Shown: one piece after another, positions 47,757 through 59,884 of the stretch | How positions within the stretch are numbered: the first letter of the stretch is position 1 | Layout of the letters: each line of letters starts with the position of its first letter | NCBI GenBank assembly: GCA_039000515.1 | Contig: JBCFYV010000012.1 | Location: 121,062,556-121,126,555, forward strand | Direction of reading: 5' to 3' | Length of the DNA: 64,000 nt | DNA from: Timema cristinae | Lineage: Eukaryota; Arthropoda; Insecta; Phasmatodea; Timematidae | The notes under the pieces: generated by a model | Told to the model about the DNA's origin: nothing | The model's input: the letters and a program-made list of their open reading frames with translations, nothing else | Databases searched by the model: none | Made by a program: the position numbers and the translations under genes

Positions 47757-48377
47757 CAGGGTGTCCAGCGACCTGGAAAACTGAATTGGATTGGTCAGTG
47801 AAAAGTAAGGAAATTTCATCATTTTCCTGGAATTTTCACACATCGTATTCACTAAAAATATAGGTAGTCTAACTTTTATTTACAATAATCAAACTAAAAT
47901 TTTCTTCCACACACACTGTGAATTTATTTTGACACAGTTTAGCATACTAATCTTAACTCTCAAGGTCAACATGTGATTCACATGTCATATTTTCATCCCT
48001 CATATCGCAAATCTTTAGCCCAAATTGTGACACGCGTGAGAATTTGATTACATTATAGGAAGAAGAAACTAAAAATAATGTGTGTCGCAACAATTTTAAA
48101 CTATTTGTTTAACTCGATCTTTAAATGTCTCAATATGACGTCACTGAAATGTAACTTCCCAGATCATAGGCCTACTATCCAATAGCACGTGATTTAACGT
48201 GAAATCCCCTGACCTCCCTCTTCACAGACTGACCCAATCTCAGAATGTGTATCCATGTGTCTAGTAATAATATTACATTAAGTTGCGATATTAATAAAAT
48301 AAGGTTTGTAGTATATAGTGACTGGAAAAGTTGGAAAGGTCAGGGAATTTTAAAATATAGTTTTGTTGGCCACCCTG
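47757..48377. mobile_element. DNA transposon remnant with CAGGGTG ends, 5-bp target duplication
   Basis: Left CAGGGTGTCCAGCGACCTGG, right (minus strand) CAGGGTGGCCAACAAAACTA, with GGAAAA and GGTCAGTGAAAAG subterminal parallels. AGTTA flanks both sides. Termini and duplication length agree with 21892-22235 and 30498-30928, although the interior differs. Confidence 0.65.
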
Positions 48378-48452
48378 AGTTAACATGTAGACAATACAAC
48401 ATAAAGGGAAAAAAATTTGCCAAAAACTTGTATTAGTGACCGAATTGTCTTT

Positions 48453-48684
48453 AAGGTGTCATTCTCGAGTTAGACTGAACGCAGGGAGATCAGGGTTTGT
48501 ATCCCTGTCGAGTCTACTGAGGAGGGGTGGGTGTTTCCTAAATGGTTTCCCACCCTTCTTCCATGCAAATGCAGGAGGTATATTACCACTAAAATAATTC
48601 CTTCCTCATCTCTATTCCATTAGAGTTCAATTATCATTCCAGTTATAACCTGAACAGGTAATGAGACGCAGTGATGAAAAAAAA
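48453..48684 (+). mobile_element. Diverged family A SINE
   Basis: AAGGTGTCATTCTCGAGTTA, GATCAGGGTTTGTATCCCTG (B-box-like), CCTAAATGGTTTCCCACCCT, then a worn CCTGAACAGGTAATGAGACG tail. Confidence 0.7.
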
Positions 48685-50004
48685 ATTGACAAGATGAATA
48701 GTAAGTCATGTTGTAGTCTCAATGTGAACTCGTGAGTGTCGTGTGAATTTAAAATACCAACAACATACCGGTACGGTTTTTCTCAAGCCATAGTCCTATA
48801 TACAGGTTAGGCTAGGTTTTTAAAATCAATATTGGTTAACTTATGAGGTTATTTAAACCAGTTTTGTATTTAGTTTGCATATACCAGTACTGTTTTTTTT
48901 ACTAAAAAAATAATTCAAAATTATCAAAATAAAGCTATAAAAATGTGTAAGGAGAAAAATAATGCCAATTAAACAAATCAACCCAACCAGCCACAAAATA
49001 TTATTTTTGCTCATGAAAGTTTAGAAATTAGCTTTCAGTTCATAGCTTTAAATGTGAATCAAGTTCATTGTGAATGTAATAATAGTTTTTTTAAATTATT
49101 TTCTCTAAATTAGTTTAAATTTACAATACAGAAAAAATAGGCCTAATAAATAATGTAAGAGAGGAATGTGGGTGGGGTTTATTTCTTATCATCTTAGTTC
49201 CTATCTTTTAGTCTTGAATATGTTTAGGTCTTGATAAAGTCATTATGGTTCACATAACTCGGCAGACACCCTGATATAACACATACAAACAAGTTGTTGT
49301 CATATAGTATTAATTTAATGTAGGATTTTTTTCTTAAATACTTAGTTAAAATAGAATTGAAGGCTAATTATTGTGTTTGTGCTTACTCAAGAGCAGGGTG
49401 TCGAACCAAAATATTTATTGGTTCTAGTTCTGGTTTTGCCAATAAACATTCTAAGGTTCTGGTTAAAGAAACATAAAAGTTCCGGTTCTTTTCAGTTCCA
49501 AATTAAGTTCCGGATACATTTCTTTAAATTTTACATTTAATAACTATCTTACATTTATAAAATTGTAATATAAAAAAAATTATTTAATATTTGAAAAGGA
49601 GATTCTTTATAAAATATATAAAGATATTTTTATCTGCCACATCTCTAAAGAATAATCAAAATAGGTATATGGTCATTCAAAATAGTTTAATCTAATTTTC
49701 AAATTAATTAAAAACACTTTTTTTCATTTATATCTCCATTTGAAAAAAATGTGAAAATTATACTTACTACCCGTTCGGGTTATACACTCAAAATGTCCAA
49801 ATTGAATTAACTAAATAATGTTAATTTTATGCAACCAAACTGAAGAATTAACATCAAGTACCATAAAGAAAAAGAAAATTTTGAATATGATTTTAGTTGA
49901 TTAGTTTTTTAAAAAAATGATAAAAATTTGTCTCTCATGTGTATTTACAAAAGCATTATTTTAGGCTTGTAATGATACTAATTTGGACCCTCATTTATAT
50001 TAAA
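48685..50004. other. No gene recognised; isolated SINE tail at 49766-49790
   Basis: AT-rich. Contains a reverse copy of the shared SINE tail (ACTACCCGTTCGGGTTATAC) without a body, and CAGGGTGTC-type ends near 49256-49272 and 49385. Confidence 0.5.
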
Positions 50005-50350
50005 AAAAGTCATGGATGAAGTGTATTTTTCTTTAAAGTATTGTATGTAGAGTATCCTTTCATACTTCATCCATGGAGAATCACCTGCTTTTCAGAATTA
50101 ATGTCAATAGATTACACCACAAAGCTTTTTTTTCTTTCAAAAATCAATTTTGTAGTGCTTACCAAAAAAGCAAGTGATGCTAGCTCCCTATACCCAATAG
50201 GAAGCTAGCCTTCACAACACCTATCGGCAGGACTCTTTCGATTAGTTGTGCTGACTACATGACACCGTCTATCTGCACATGTTGGCACTACCGTCACCAG
50301 CAAACGTTGACTGCTTGTTCGGTATGACTTGGTGTGGTCTGGTGACATGT
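50005..50350 (+). repeat. Dispersed repeat with conserved hairpin, paired with 62140-62480
   Basis: CATGGATGAAGT (50011-50022) pairs with ACTTCATCCATG (50064-50075). Around it, TTTTTCTTTAAAG and, further on, CCCAATAGGAAGCTAGCCTT and CACAACA recur in the same order at 62151-62470. Its right part overlaps the family E body (GACTACATGACACCGTCTAT). Confidence 0.65.
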
Positions 50351-50588
50351 GGATATAACTTTTGATTAAAATCATCCAATGGAAAAATTCACAACTAAAA
50401 TTGTCCAAGTTTAGTTTATACTGAGGGGGTTGCAGCCATCGTGTTGCATTATAAGTACGGTAAAAAAATTCATGTTATTCATAAAAAATATCAGACAACT
50501 ACTTCCCCTAAAATTGCACTTTCATATGCATAGAGAATTGTAGGCCATATTTTTCGCTTTTCCTATGTGTATATCTCATCATTCACAT

Positions 50589-50589
<1 letters not shown>

Positions 50590-50650
<61 letters not shown>

Positions 50651-50657
50651 ATATATA
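50590..50657. repeat. (TG)n(TA)n microsatellite
   Basis: A TG run passes into a long TA run with one interruption. The same compound structure as at 11834-11898. Confidence 0.95.
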
Positions 50658-50859
50658 GTTTTCTTAAAATCCATCATCATCATCTAGTGTTCTTAGTTTA
50701 GATATTGGCTATTCGTGTAGATATTGTAAGTCGCAGATAACATGATCAGGCTGTAAAACCGAACAGAAGCAACAAACAGTTTATGGTACAAATTATCTTT
50801 CCAGAATACTTTTATTTAATAAAATGACTACACATAGGTTTATCATACACTAATTAATA

Positions 50860-51425
50860 CCAACTGAGGTAGTAGAGGAAGCAAGACTGAGATGGTATGG
50901 ACATGTAATGAGGATGTTGGAGTACAGGAGATAGTAGAGGAAGCAAGACTGAGATGGTATGGACATGTAATGAGGATGTTGGAGTACATGAGATAGTAGA
51001 GGAAGCAAGGGTGAGATGGTATGGACATGTAATGAGGATGTTAGAGTACATGAGATAGTAGAGGAAGCAAGACTGAGATGGTATGGACATGTAATGAGGA
51101 TGTTGGAGTACATGAGATAGTAGAGGAAGCAAGACTGAGATGGTATGGACATGTAATGAGGATGTTGGAGTACATGAGATAGTAGAGGAAGCAAGACTGA
51201 GATGGTATGGACATGTAATGAGGATGTTGGAGTACATGAGATAGTAGAGGAAGCAAGACTGAGATGGTATGGACATGTAATGAGGATGTTGGAGTACATG
51301 AGATAGTAGAGGAAGCAAGACTGAGATGGTATATTCATGCAATGAGGATGGAGAAGGAAATAATCAAAAGAAGAATGATGGAGATGAATTTGGAGGGAAA
51401 ATACTTAAAGGGAGATCAAGGAAGT
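50860..51425 (+). repeat. 62-bp tandem array built from a LINE 3' end
   Basis: Eight copies at a 62-bp period (AAGCAAG at 50879, 50941, 51003 ... 51313). Each encodes EEARLRWYGHVMRM, the conserved LINE ORF2 C-terminal block. After the last copy the LINE continues as IKRRMMEMNLEGKYLKGDQG. As 62 is not a multiple of three, the frame changes at each copy, so the array cannot be translated as a LINE protein. It ends about 200 bp before the first recognised Sara splice site. Confidence 0.9.
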
Positions 51426-51585
51426 GATGGTAATTATAGGTAACACCAGGTGTATGAGTCTCATGATGAGCAAATTGCCTAGCATTAAGTAAACTCAAAC
51501 CTCGTTTGTTAACAGCTTTGGTTACTTTTTCTTGTTTCTTTGCAGCGGAACGTAATAAACTCTCGGACCTATCCTCTCCGGCGAC

Positions 51586-54500
51586 ATGGAGAAATTTGCT
51601 GTAGATCTGGACAAAGTTTTGGATGAATTTGAATTTAATGAAGGTTAGTACTTAGTATGTCGAGTCTAAATAGCGGGTTGAGAGTATACAATACACGCTG
51701 TGTGCAGACAGATTAGTAGAAGCGTTATCGTAGCGTGTGTAAGAACTTGGCTAAATTATTGCTAAGTGGACACTAATGTGTTTTTGCTTTCGTCATCATA
51801 GGTTAAAAGGTCCACAAAGCTTTCTTGCATACCACCCTTAGAGTCACAATTTCAATTTTTTGGTTGAGATGATAAATTCATCATTTGTAAATTATGATTG
51901 ATTAAATAGCAAAGCTATTATTTTTGTTGATTATGGGTATAGCCACATCTAAATATCAAGTGACTTTAAATTGAAAAAAAAAGACACATTGACACGGGAA
52001 TTGAACCCGGGACCTTTGGCTAAGTACTCCAATGCTCTAACCACTGAGCTATCCAGAAATCGTCCCTTGCCCAAGTTATATCCATAATCAACAAAAATAA
52101 TAGCTTTGCTATTTAATTTATCATGATATGTGTACCTGTACAATACGCAGCTTAAAGCCCACTAGTGAGTCGATGGTGACTGCTGCACTATCTGTGACTT
52201 AATTGATCACATATTTGTAGCTGACAATCTACACATGTACATCACTGACTCCACCTTAAAATATGAGTGAAGAATGACCTTGGGCACAGGACGATTCCTG
52301 GATAGCTCAGTGGTTAGAGCATTGGTGTACTAAGGCAAAGGTCCCGGGTTCAATTCCTATGTCCAGGTATCATTTTTTAATTTAAAGATCTTGACTTGTA
52401 AATTAGTTTAAAACCCCTTAACAAAGTACAAACTTGGTGTTATTAGGTTGGTTTTGAATACTTTAATATTTTCATTGGAAGGGCCTTATTTGAAAGTGAG
52501 AAAATCTACCAGATCTACTTTCACATATTCATACGTCAAGTCATGTGATCTGCAGCTTTCTCTTTTCATATCTCCGATACCTATAGAATAACACTAATTA
52601 TGTAGTAAAATGCCGTCAATGATTGTCACAAAAAAATTGATTTTTTTTAAAGATATTCACTATAAAATTAGATTGTATACTGTATAAAACTTTGTGAACA
52701 ATTGACACATTTATCATTTCATAAAAAGAATAAATACAATCATATTAAATCTGTGTTTTTCGTGCTCTATTTTACTGCCAGTCTGGGCTATCCACATATT
52801 TACACTGACAGTCGAGGAGGTGTACTCGTCTTTACTCTTGACCACCTTAGTCCTCATATCCAGGATTCAAACCCACACTTCACCGGCAACTAAATGAGAT
52901 AGGACTGACGTCTTTATCCGCGCGCAAATTTATACGGGTCATACATTGCTACTACAATAATTAATGAAATATAGACATGTAACTAATCAAATTGTAGAAA
53001 CACCTGCTTCGTTGGTTGCATTGTCTAAGGCAGGGGTTGGCAACATTTCACTAGTGTTGTACTATGGTCCGAATGGGTAGTAAGACGCGGTGCTAGTAAT
53101 AATAATGTACTATGGTAATATTGTGAAGTAGCCCAGCGTGCCAAACAACCTAAGCACACCCAAATAGTTAATATTTGGATACTAGATAAATAGTAAAACT
53201 ATTAAAACTAATTTTATGTTGATTTTGTAAAATGTAAATGAACAACATGTTTTTAAATCAAATACATTAAACAACTACTGTTTCTTGAATATTTAATATT
53301 CTAATATAAATCAGAATAAATACAAAAGTTAAAAATGTGTTTTGCAAAATTTAAGTTGTGAAAATATTATTTTGAAATTTTGAAACAAAACAAAACAAAT
53401 CATTGAAACTTAAAAGACAATGATATTAAAATGATTACTCACATTAATGGTTTTAACTAAAAATTAAGGTTTTATATAATTTGTATTAAAATCATTCAAC
53501 ATAACATTGAAAATCGAAGTGTGTACCACTCAAAGCACTCTAGGGGGTTGGCCCCTGCTCCAAGGCGTCATTCTCGTGTTAGACTAGACGGCCGATGGTG
53601 GGGAGATAAAGTTGAGAACACTGGTTGGGTGCACTGAGGGTGTTTTTACAAAATGTTTTTCCAATCCCCCACCACACAAATGTGAGTACACTTTGTTTAT
53701 AATTCAACCTTCCTCATGCCTGACTCATTAGCTTTTTAGTACATACATATATAGTCCGCATGGTTAGTAAGACGCGGTGCTAAAAAGTAACACCTTTTAC
53801 AAACATTTAAAAAATTAAAATGGCAATCAAACTAATGTTATGTAAGAGATGGATAAACTATTATTATTAATCTCTCTTATAATTCTTATTGAAATTTTAA
53901 AAAGGACATAACATAGCTAAAACTTTTTTTGACTAAGTCAAAATAATTTAAAAGTGAACATACATACTTTTTCCCCAATGTGAATGACATCGAATGAACT
54001 TCTTGTACAGTTTATCTATGTCTTTTATTTTAGATCGCGCTGAGCAGTTGGCGTCACTGTTCAGCAAAAGATCCACCAATGGAGTGGTTTCACAAATTGT
54101 TCTCGTAAGTATGATTGTTGTAAATATTCAGATATGTACGGTATTATTTATTATATTATGTGATGTATTAATTAGTAGCCTATATATTATGATTCCAGAC
54201 ATCTGATTCGTTTGGTTCGTTAGCACCAAGAACCTCATAATATAAACATCGACTAGGGCCCCATATTAAATAATCAGATAGGGTTTATATCAGGGACACT
54301 TGAGCTGGAGGAACCAAACACACGCTTGTCTTTGCCCAATAGCCGAGTGGTAAGGGTGGTCAACTATAACTCAAGGTGATCTTGATTCAATCTTGGTGGT
54401 TTACCGACACAAATTGAGCTATTAGCTCTTGGGACTGTGCTTAAAGTGAACTCAATCATTTGTACCCTGTCTGGATTTGAACCAATACTATTTCAAACAG

Positions 54501-57500
54501 GGTTGGGCAGTGTTTAAAGTCATACCATCTACATGACCACTGTGCAAGATTGATTGTCTTAATAATATTAGTTCTAGCCATTTATTCGGGTAGTATAGAT
54601 CCTGGGGTTGAATGTGAGTGTTAAGTTAGTTTGTAAGTCATTTCCTGATATAAAAATAAAAAAATGTCAAATACGCTGTTTAAAAAAAAAATTGTAGTTC
54701 TTAGTGTAATCAATGTTGGTATCGCTTGCCAGGGCCCAGCTGCTCAACAAACACCAGTCCCTAATCCGGCATCGCGGTACCGGCGAGCGGCGTTTGAGCC
54801 GATAAACCTGGCTGATGCAGACTTCTCTGCAGCCCCGCAGCCTTCTGTAAACTATTTTGATAACACCTCCGAACACATCGATAGAGATAACACTCTGCCC
54901 GCTCGCGAAATATCCAGCCGTGACGTCGATCATAATTTCAAGAGTGAGATTGGTCGGTCGGCGAACTTGGACACCTCGTGGCAGCAAAACGGTGAACCGT
55001 CTTCTCCGGCGCGGAAGGCTAACATCAGTAACGTGTTTTCAAGCCTGAATGAATATATAAATGCAGGAAGTACTGATAAGAAGTTGGAGATAAAATATCT
55101 ACCTTCTTCAAACTGGATACAGAACAATCTAGCTGAAGAGAGCGCTAGTGGTTCTGATAATGATATTGATAAAGACTTATCATCCCTGCCTCATGCCAAC
55201 CCCAGTAAAGAAGAAAATCTCAAAGCACAACATCTAAATTCTCTGATAGCAAAAACACTCAATCAGGAAGACATGCCATCCCCTGGGAATGTAACTGTGA
55301 AACAACCAAATGTTCGGCATGGCAGCACTTTAAGTGGTGAACCTGTTGAAGAATGTTTAGAGTCAGATTCATTAAATGCTGAAGTCAAGGATGCCTTAGT
55401 TTTGTTGGATTCTAAAGATTTAGATGACATAGGTAGAAATTTATCACATACATTTGTATCTAATCACTTGGAAGACGACATTGGTGGTAATGAGGCCGTC
55501 AAGTTGGTGAATGTGTCGGAAGCCAACTCACGGCTGATTAAACTTCAAGACAACACGGTTGGTTCACACCCTCACAATATTGACACGAGAGATCCCTTAC
55601 CAGATGGGGAGGACAGGGAGCTTATAGACCAGGTCTTAATAAGTGGTGACACAGGTATGTTATCCACCGATCCAAATATATCATTGGTGGACCCGACCAA
55701 GTAACAGAAGAAACCAAACCTTTAGAAGAGGAGAAACAAAGCATAAACACTTCGCGGGAAATCTCCTTCGATACAAAAAAATCTGAAAATGCAAATGATC
55801 AAATCCCGATAGGTTTCACTGCATTGCAGGACATTGGTGATGAAGAACTACAAACGTACCTACAGCTATTGGAGGAGGAAGTGGGGGAAATCTCACCCGA
55901 ATCCATTGAAAGACTGAAAACATCTCAAGGGTCTGAAACAGGTGACATTCGGAAAATAATAAAAGACCAATCACTCGAGCCTAAACAAGAATCAGAAAAA
56001 AGAGATGATTTGATAGAACCACGTCCGAACATAAAAGAACGGTTTCAAGACTTACCGAGCATTGATTTGGAAGACGTACCAACATCTACAAAGAGACCTG
56101 ACTTAGATAACAGCAAGTATTGGCAAAAAGGAGACGAGCAGACTGAGTCATGGGCCAACAAAAATAATGAAAACGTTGTTAAGCCGGTTTTTAAGTTGAG
56201 CTCCGAAGAGACGCCTTCCTTTTCCGACCAACTGAAACCCAATATTCCAGACATTGTAGACGTGTCTATTATAGATGATTGTGGTGCAACTTCTCAGTCT
56301 GTGTCCACCTTGAATACTATCCCCGCAGAGGTTGGCGCAGTTGACTGCCGAGAGAGTGATTTGATCTGTCAACCTAGCTCTAAAGGTGTTGCCAAACAAT
56401 CATCCTTTGCGTCAAACATTGTCTCTATCCATTGCCAGCAGAATCAAGTGAATAAAAACAAATCCAACACCTCTTTGAAAAGTAAGAAAGACACAAGAAG
56501 TGACATACCCCAACACAGGGTATCTACTTTAGACACACAAATTAACAGCACCGAGTCCACCAATAAAGATGCAACAAGTAGTTCATCCGCTCCTGTATCT
56601 CTTGAAAGTGGCCCTACGAATGAAGCATACATTTCCAACAAGGGAAGTGTAACCATTCACGATGAGTTTGAAAATCACTCGTCAGATGAAAAAAAAGTTT
56701 CTTCAGCTACTTTCTCAAATCTCGTGGAATCCAGCCTGCATTTGTCAGATGGAAATGTTGAAAATACTAGCGACGACAAGACCAGCAATGTCAACACTAA
56801 GGCCAGTGAAACTCTGAAAGTTGCTCAGAACGAGGTATTTATCTTACCTCAACAGAACTTGCATGAGCAGAGTTTATCAGACGCTTCTGGGCGCTTGGTT
56901 AGGTCACACAAAGATGCTGACTCGATAGTTGTCATGGTTGAGGAAGAAAAACCCTCAAGACCTCATTTTTTGCATCTTCAATCAAAGATTACAGTGGAGG
57001 AAGAGGATTCGGGTAACTCTGAGGAATCCTTGCCCATATCTGTTACAATTGGACCCCCTGGGGAGACGCCCTCCGCCACTCCACACTCCTCTCTCTCTGA
57101 AGATCCCCATGAACTGTCAGCGGATCTAGCCGACAACCTCCCTCTATCCTCCCCGGATATCTCGGAGTGCTCATCCATCGAGCAGGCGGTATCCACACCA
57201 TCCCTGTCGGATACTCTATCCGATCAGCTTTCCCCAGAGGAGCGTACCTTGGGTAAACTGCCACCCTTTTGGGTTCCTGATGCCGACGCACCGAATTGCA
57301 TGTTGTGTGATCTCAAGTTCACGGTGCTTAAACGTAGGCATCACTGCCGCGCTTGCGGCAAGGTCCTTTGTTCAAAATGCTGCTGTCTAAAATCTCGGCT
57401 AGAGTACATGGAAAACTCAGAGGCTCGGGTATGTCAACCTTGCTTTGACAGTCTCGCCAGGGTGTCTGCTGTGGAGCAGGTTGAGAGCGCTTCTGGGTCC

Positions 57501-59492
57501 CTGACACCTCTAGATGAAACAGAGGGCATTGAAGGCACCGCGCTGAGGCGTCAACCCAACCCTAACAACCCGATGGAGTACTGCAGCACAATCCCACCTT
57601 TAGAGCAGGCAGCTAACTCTCCTAGACAACCGCCCCCAAGCGTGCTGGTCCCCGTGGGAGTTCTAAAGAGAGAAGGCAGCGCCCGGGCCAAGACTGACAA
57701 GCAGGTTATGTTCAGCGATGGAATCCGTCCCGGCGGAGACCTCACAGAGTTGGATGGGTCTGCAGAGCCAAGGTTACCTTATCGGCAGCCTCGTAGAGTG
57801 CTGAAGAGAGTCGGTACACCCCCAGGACTCCCTTTGTCCCCAAGCCACGACAACCCAAGGGATATGCCTCTCACTGACCCCAATACCATGAGCTATATAC
57901 CTGCTGAGAAGGGACTACCCCCCATCGCCACTTCAGTGGATGGAGAATTGAAGTACGAGGAAGACTTTGGGGACTCTGATAGACTGATTGCATCCCTCAG
58001 GTCCGAAACTGATCCTCCGGTCCTCTTCGCTCTCAACAGAAACTTGTACGTCAAGGTAAAGGTCCTGAGCCTGGACTGCTGTGTGAACAGGACATGCTGG
58101 TGTTTCACAACGGTCGGGCTGAGTTCCGTGGGTCAGGACGAGGTGATGGTGCTCCTGGAGTGTCTGCCCAACGAGTCTGTGATCCCTAGAGATGTGTTCA
58201 TTCACTTGAACACCCTCTATCAGGAGGCTACAAGAGGCAACACCATCGGGGAGTTGGGATACACGGTCTTCCAAGGGACCCCTTTCCTCGGCTCAACGGA
58301 CCATGGGGGCTTCATTTACATTCGGCCATCGTTTCAGTGTCTTCACAAGCTGGTGTTACCGTCCGCGCCATATCTCATAGCTATCCTCATACACAAGTGG
58401 GAAACGCCGTGGGCCAGGGTGTTTCCTATCCGACTGATGTTGAGGCTAGGGGCAGAGTTCAGGTACTACCCTTGTATGCTGGTGTCCATACGGCAGAGGA
58501 AACCTGTCTACTGCGAGATAGGCCACACCATCATGAACCTTCTCGCAGATTTCCGTAACTTGACCTACACCCTGCCGTCTGTCCGTGGCCTCACCGTTCA
58601 TATGGAGGACAGGCAGACTTCTATCCTTCTCCCAAAAAACAGGTATGACCAGGTGATGCGGGCCCTGAACAACTCCAACGACCATGTATTGGCGCTGGCT
58701 GCCAACTTCAGCCAGACCGCGGACAGCCACCTGGTGTGCATCCAAGCAGCGGATGACGAGAGCTACCACACTCAGGCCATCAACATACACAACAAACCCC
58801 GGAAAGTGACTGGCGCGAGTTTTGTCGTCTTCAATGGTGCCTTGAAGACTTCGTCGAACCTGACCGCCAAGTCGAGTATAGTTGAAGATGGCCTTATGGT
58901 ACAGATAACGTCAGACACCATGCAGGAATTGAGGACCGCCCTTCGAAACATGAAAGATTTCAGCATAGGTTGCGGCCCGGCAGGGGCAGCCACTCCTGAT
59001 GAGCTGGTATCAATAAAATGGGTGCAAGACGACAAAAATTTCAATGTCGGCGTGAAGAGTTGCATTGACGGGAAAGCTTTCGATGGCATACCTTCAATCA
59101 GGGTGCACAACGGTACGGACTATGTCGGCTCAACCCGGTTTGTCCGCTGGACTGAGGTGTTCATTCTTCAGAGTGAGGATGTCTTTGGTCAGAGCGGTGA
59201 TCCAGTGGACATCAGTCTCCTGTCCGAGTCGATCGCGAGAGCCACTTGCGTAGCACTGGTGAAACTGTTGGACCTTCTCTCACAGGCGGGGCTCACCAGA
59301 CTCGCAGTCAGGGCAACCATTCATCCCGAGAATGTGTGCTACGAGGCGGGAAGTAATGGAGAGAGACTGCCGCCTATTTACATGAACAGTCTGGACAATG
59401 AGCTGGTCCCCACCCTCCACAAGGCTGCTACTGTGTCACCCGAGAGCCCGGCCGCCATCTTGGAGCTGGTGTTCCACGTAATGGCGCAGTGA
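51586..59492 (+). CDS. Sara: Smad anchor for receptor activation (SARA/ZFYVE9 family)
   Basis: Exons: 51586-51643 (MEKFAVDLDKVLDEFEFNE), 54034-54104 and 54733-59492, with phases 1 and 0 agreeing. A TTTGCAG acceptor before 51545 suggests a 5' UTR intron. SARA sits on early endosomes through a PI3P-binding FYVE finger and presents Smads to TGF-beta/activin receptors; fly Sara endosomes also carry signalling cargo in asymmetric division. The FYVE finger (57258-57455, about residues 886-951) shows WVPD, C-x2-C, RRHHCRACG and CQPC. The Smad-binding region follows (about 57600-57800, PVGVLKREG, then KQVMF, a PP1-type RVxF motif, then SDGIRPGGD). The C-terminal SARA domain fills 58000-59489. The long N-terminus is disordered and acidic. 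Reading frame changes by one base between 55650 and 55703. Length would be about 1,629 residues, longer than human (about 1,425). Confidence 0.93.
51901..52117. repeat. 43-bp inverted repeats bracketing a tRNA-like SINE
   Basis: Arms 51901-51943 and 52075-52117 are reverse complements with about two mismatches (ATTAAATAGCAAAGCTATTA...). Each arm also has a small internal palindrome, AATAGC-AAA-GCTATT. The interval is occupied by a minus-strand family D SINE. Located in Sara intron 1. Confidence 0.9.
51965..52074 (-). mobile_element. tRNA-like SINE, family D, reverse copy
   Basis: The minus strand gives CTGGATAGCTCAGTGGTTAG (A-box), CCCGGGTTCAATTCCCGTGT (B-box), then a T-run and CAATTTAAAG. 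It resembles a tRNA over about 70 nt but lacks a proper acceptor stem, so it is not called a tRNA gene. Confidence 0.75.
52285..52390 (+). mobile_element. tRNA-like SINE, family D, forward copy
   Basis: CCTGGATAGCTCAGTGGTTA, GGTCCCGGGTTCAATTCCTA, then a T-run and AATTTAAAG. It also shares the leader CTTGGGCA..GGACGATT with the reverse copy 210 bp away. Confidence 0.75.
53066..53105 (+). mobile_element. Isolated SINE 3' tail
   Basis: GGTCCGAATGGGTAGTAAGA, CGCGGTGCTAGTAATAATAA: only the tail shared by families A and B, with its microsatellite end. A severely 5'-truncated insertion. Confidence 0.75.
53561..53785 (+). mobile_element. Diverged family A SINE
   Basis: CAAGGCGTCATTCTCGTGTT, GCCGATGGTGGGGAGATAAA, a body with CCACACAAATGTGAGTACAC, and tail GGTTAGTAAGACGCGGTGCT. 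Located in Sara intron 1. Confidence 0.75.
54335..54545 (+). mobile_element. tRNA-like SINE, family F
   Basis: CCCAATAGCCGAGTGGTAAG (A-box of leucine/serine tRNA type) and CTTGATTCAATCTTGG (B-box). The body includes CCTGTCTGGATTTGAACC. Only copy seen here, in Sara intron 2. Confidence 0.55.
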
Positions 59493-59828
59493 AACACTTG
59501 ACAGTTGGTTACGTTTATAAAAAAAAAAAAAGTCATAAAGAGTCTGGTCAGTGCAAATTCATGAATATTATATTTTTAACTTATTTCTGGTTACTTTAAA
59601 ATATCGGTATAAATTAATCTAACACAACTTCCATTTTTTAAACCAACTGTGATTGTATCTGAATGAAGCTATGAATAGAAAAGAAACTCATTTTGAAACT
59701 TGAACTGTGTCCGATTAAGTGTTTGCTGTATACATATATAATACATACTTTCTTTTTCTAGACAAAATTGGGGATTTTCCTGTCGAACACACTGTTTTAT
59801 ACAGTTTAGAATTTAACACAGTTTGTAT

Positions 59829-59834
59829 AATAAA
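59829..59834 (+). terminator. Sara polyadenylation signal candidate
   Basis: AATAAA 337 bp after the stop codon, with a second at 59879-59884 and a downstream GT-rich stretch (GTGCTGTGTGTTTCTG). Either could end the Sara transcript. Confidence 0.45.
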
Positions 59835-59884
59835 CAATCACGATAGGAGATTTATAGGCTTGGAAATTATTAGTCCTTAATAAA

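Noticed and set aside
50850..51342. 162-codon minus-strand repeat ORFs over the 62-bp array
   Set aside because: They are the antisense of a LINE-derived array and cycle through frames with the period. There is no independent evidence of coding.
51965..52390. Two tRNA genes
   Set aside because: A- and B-boxes are present, but the acceptor stems do not pair and both copies continue into a shared SINE body, so they are tRNA-derived SINEs.
55655..55829. Intron with GTATGT donor and TTGCAG acceptor in Sara
   Set aside because: Joining them gives the wrong phase, and the sequence between is open and looks like the flanking protein. A base error is simpler.
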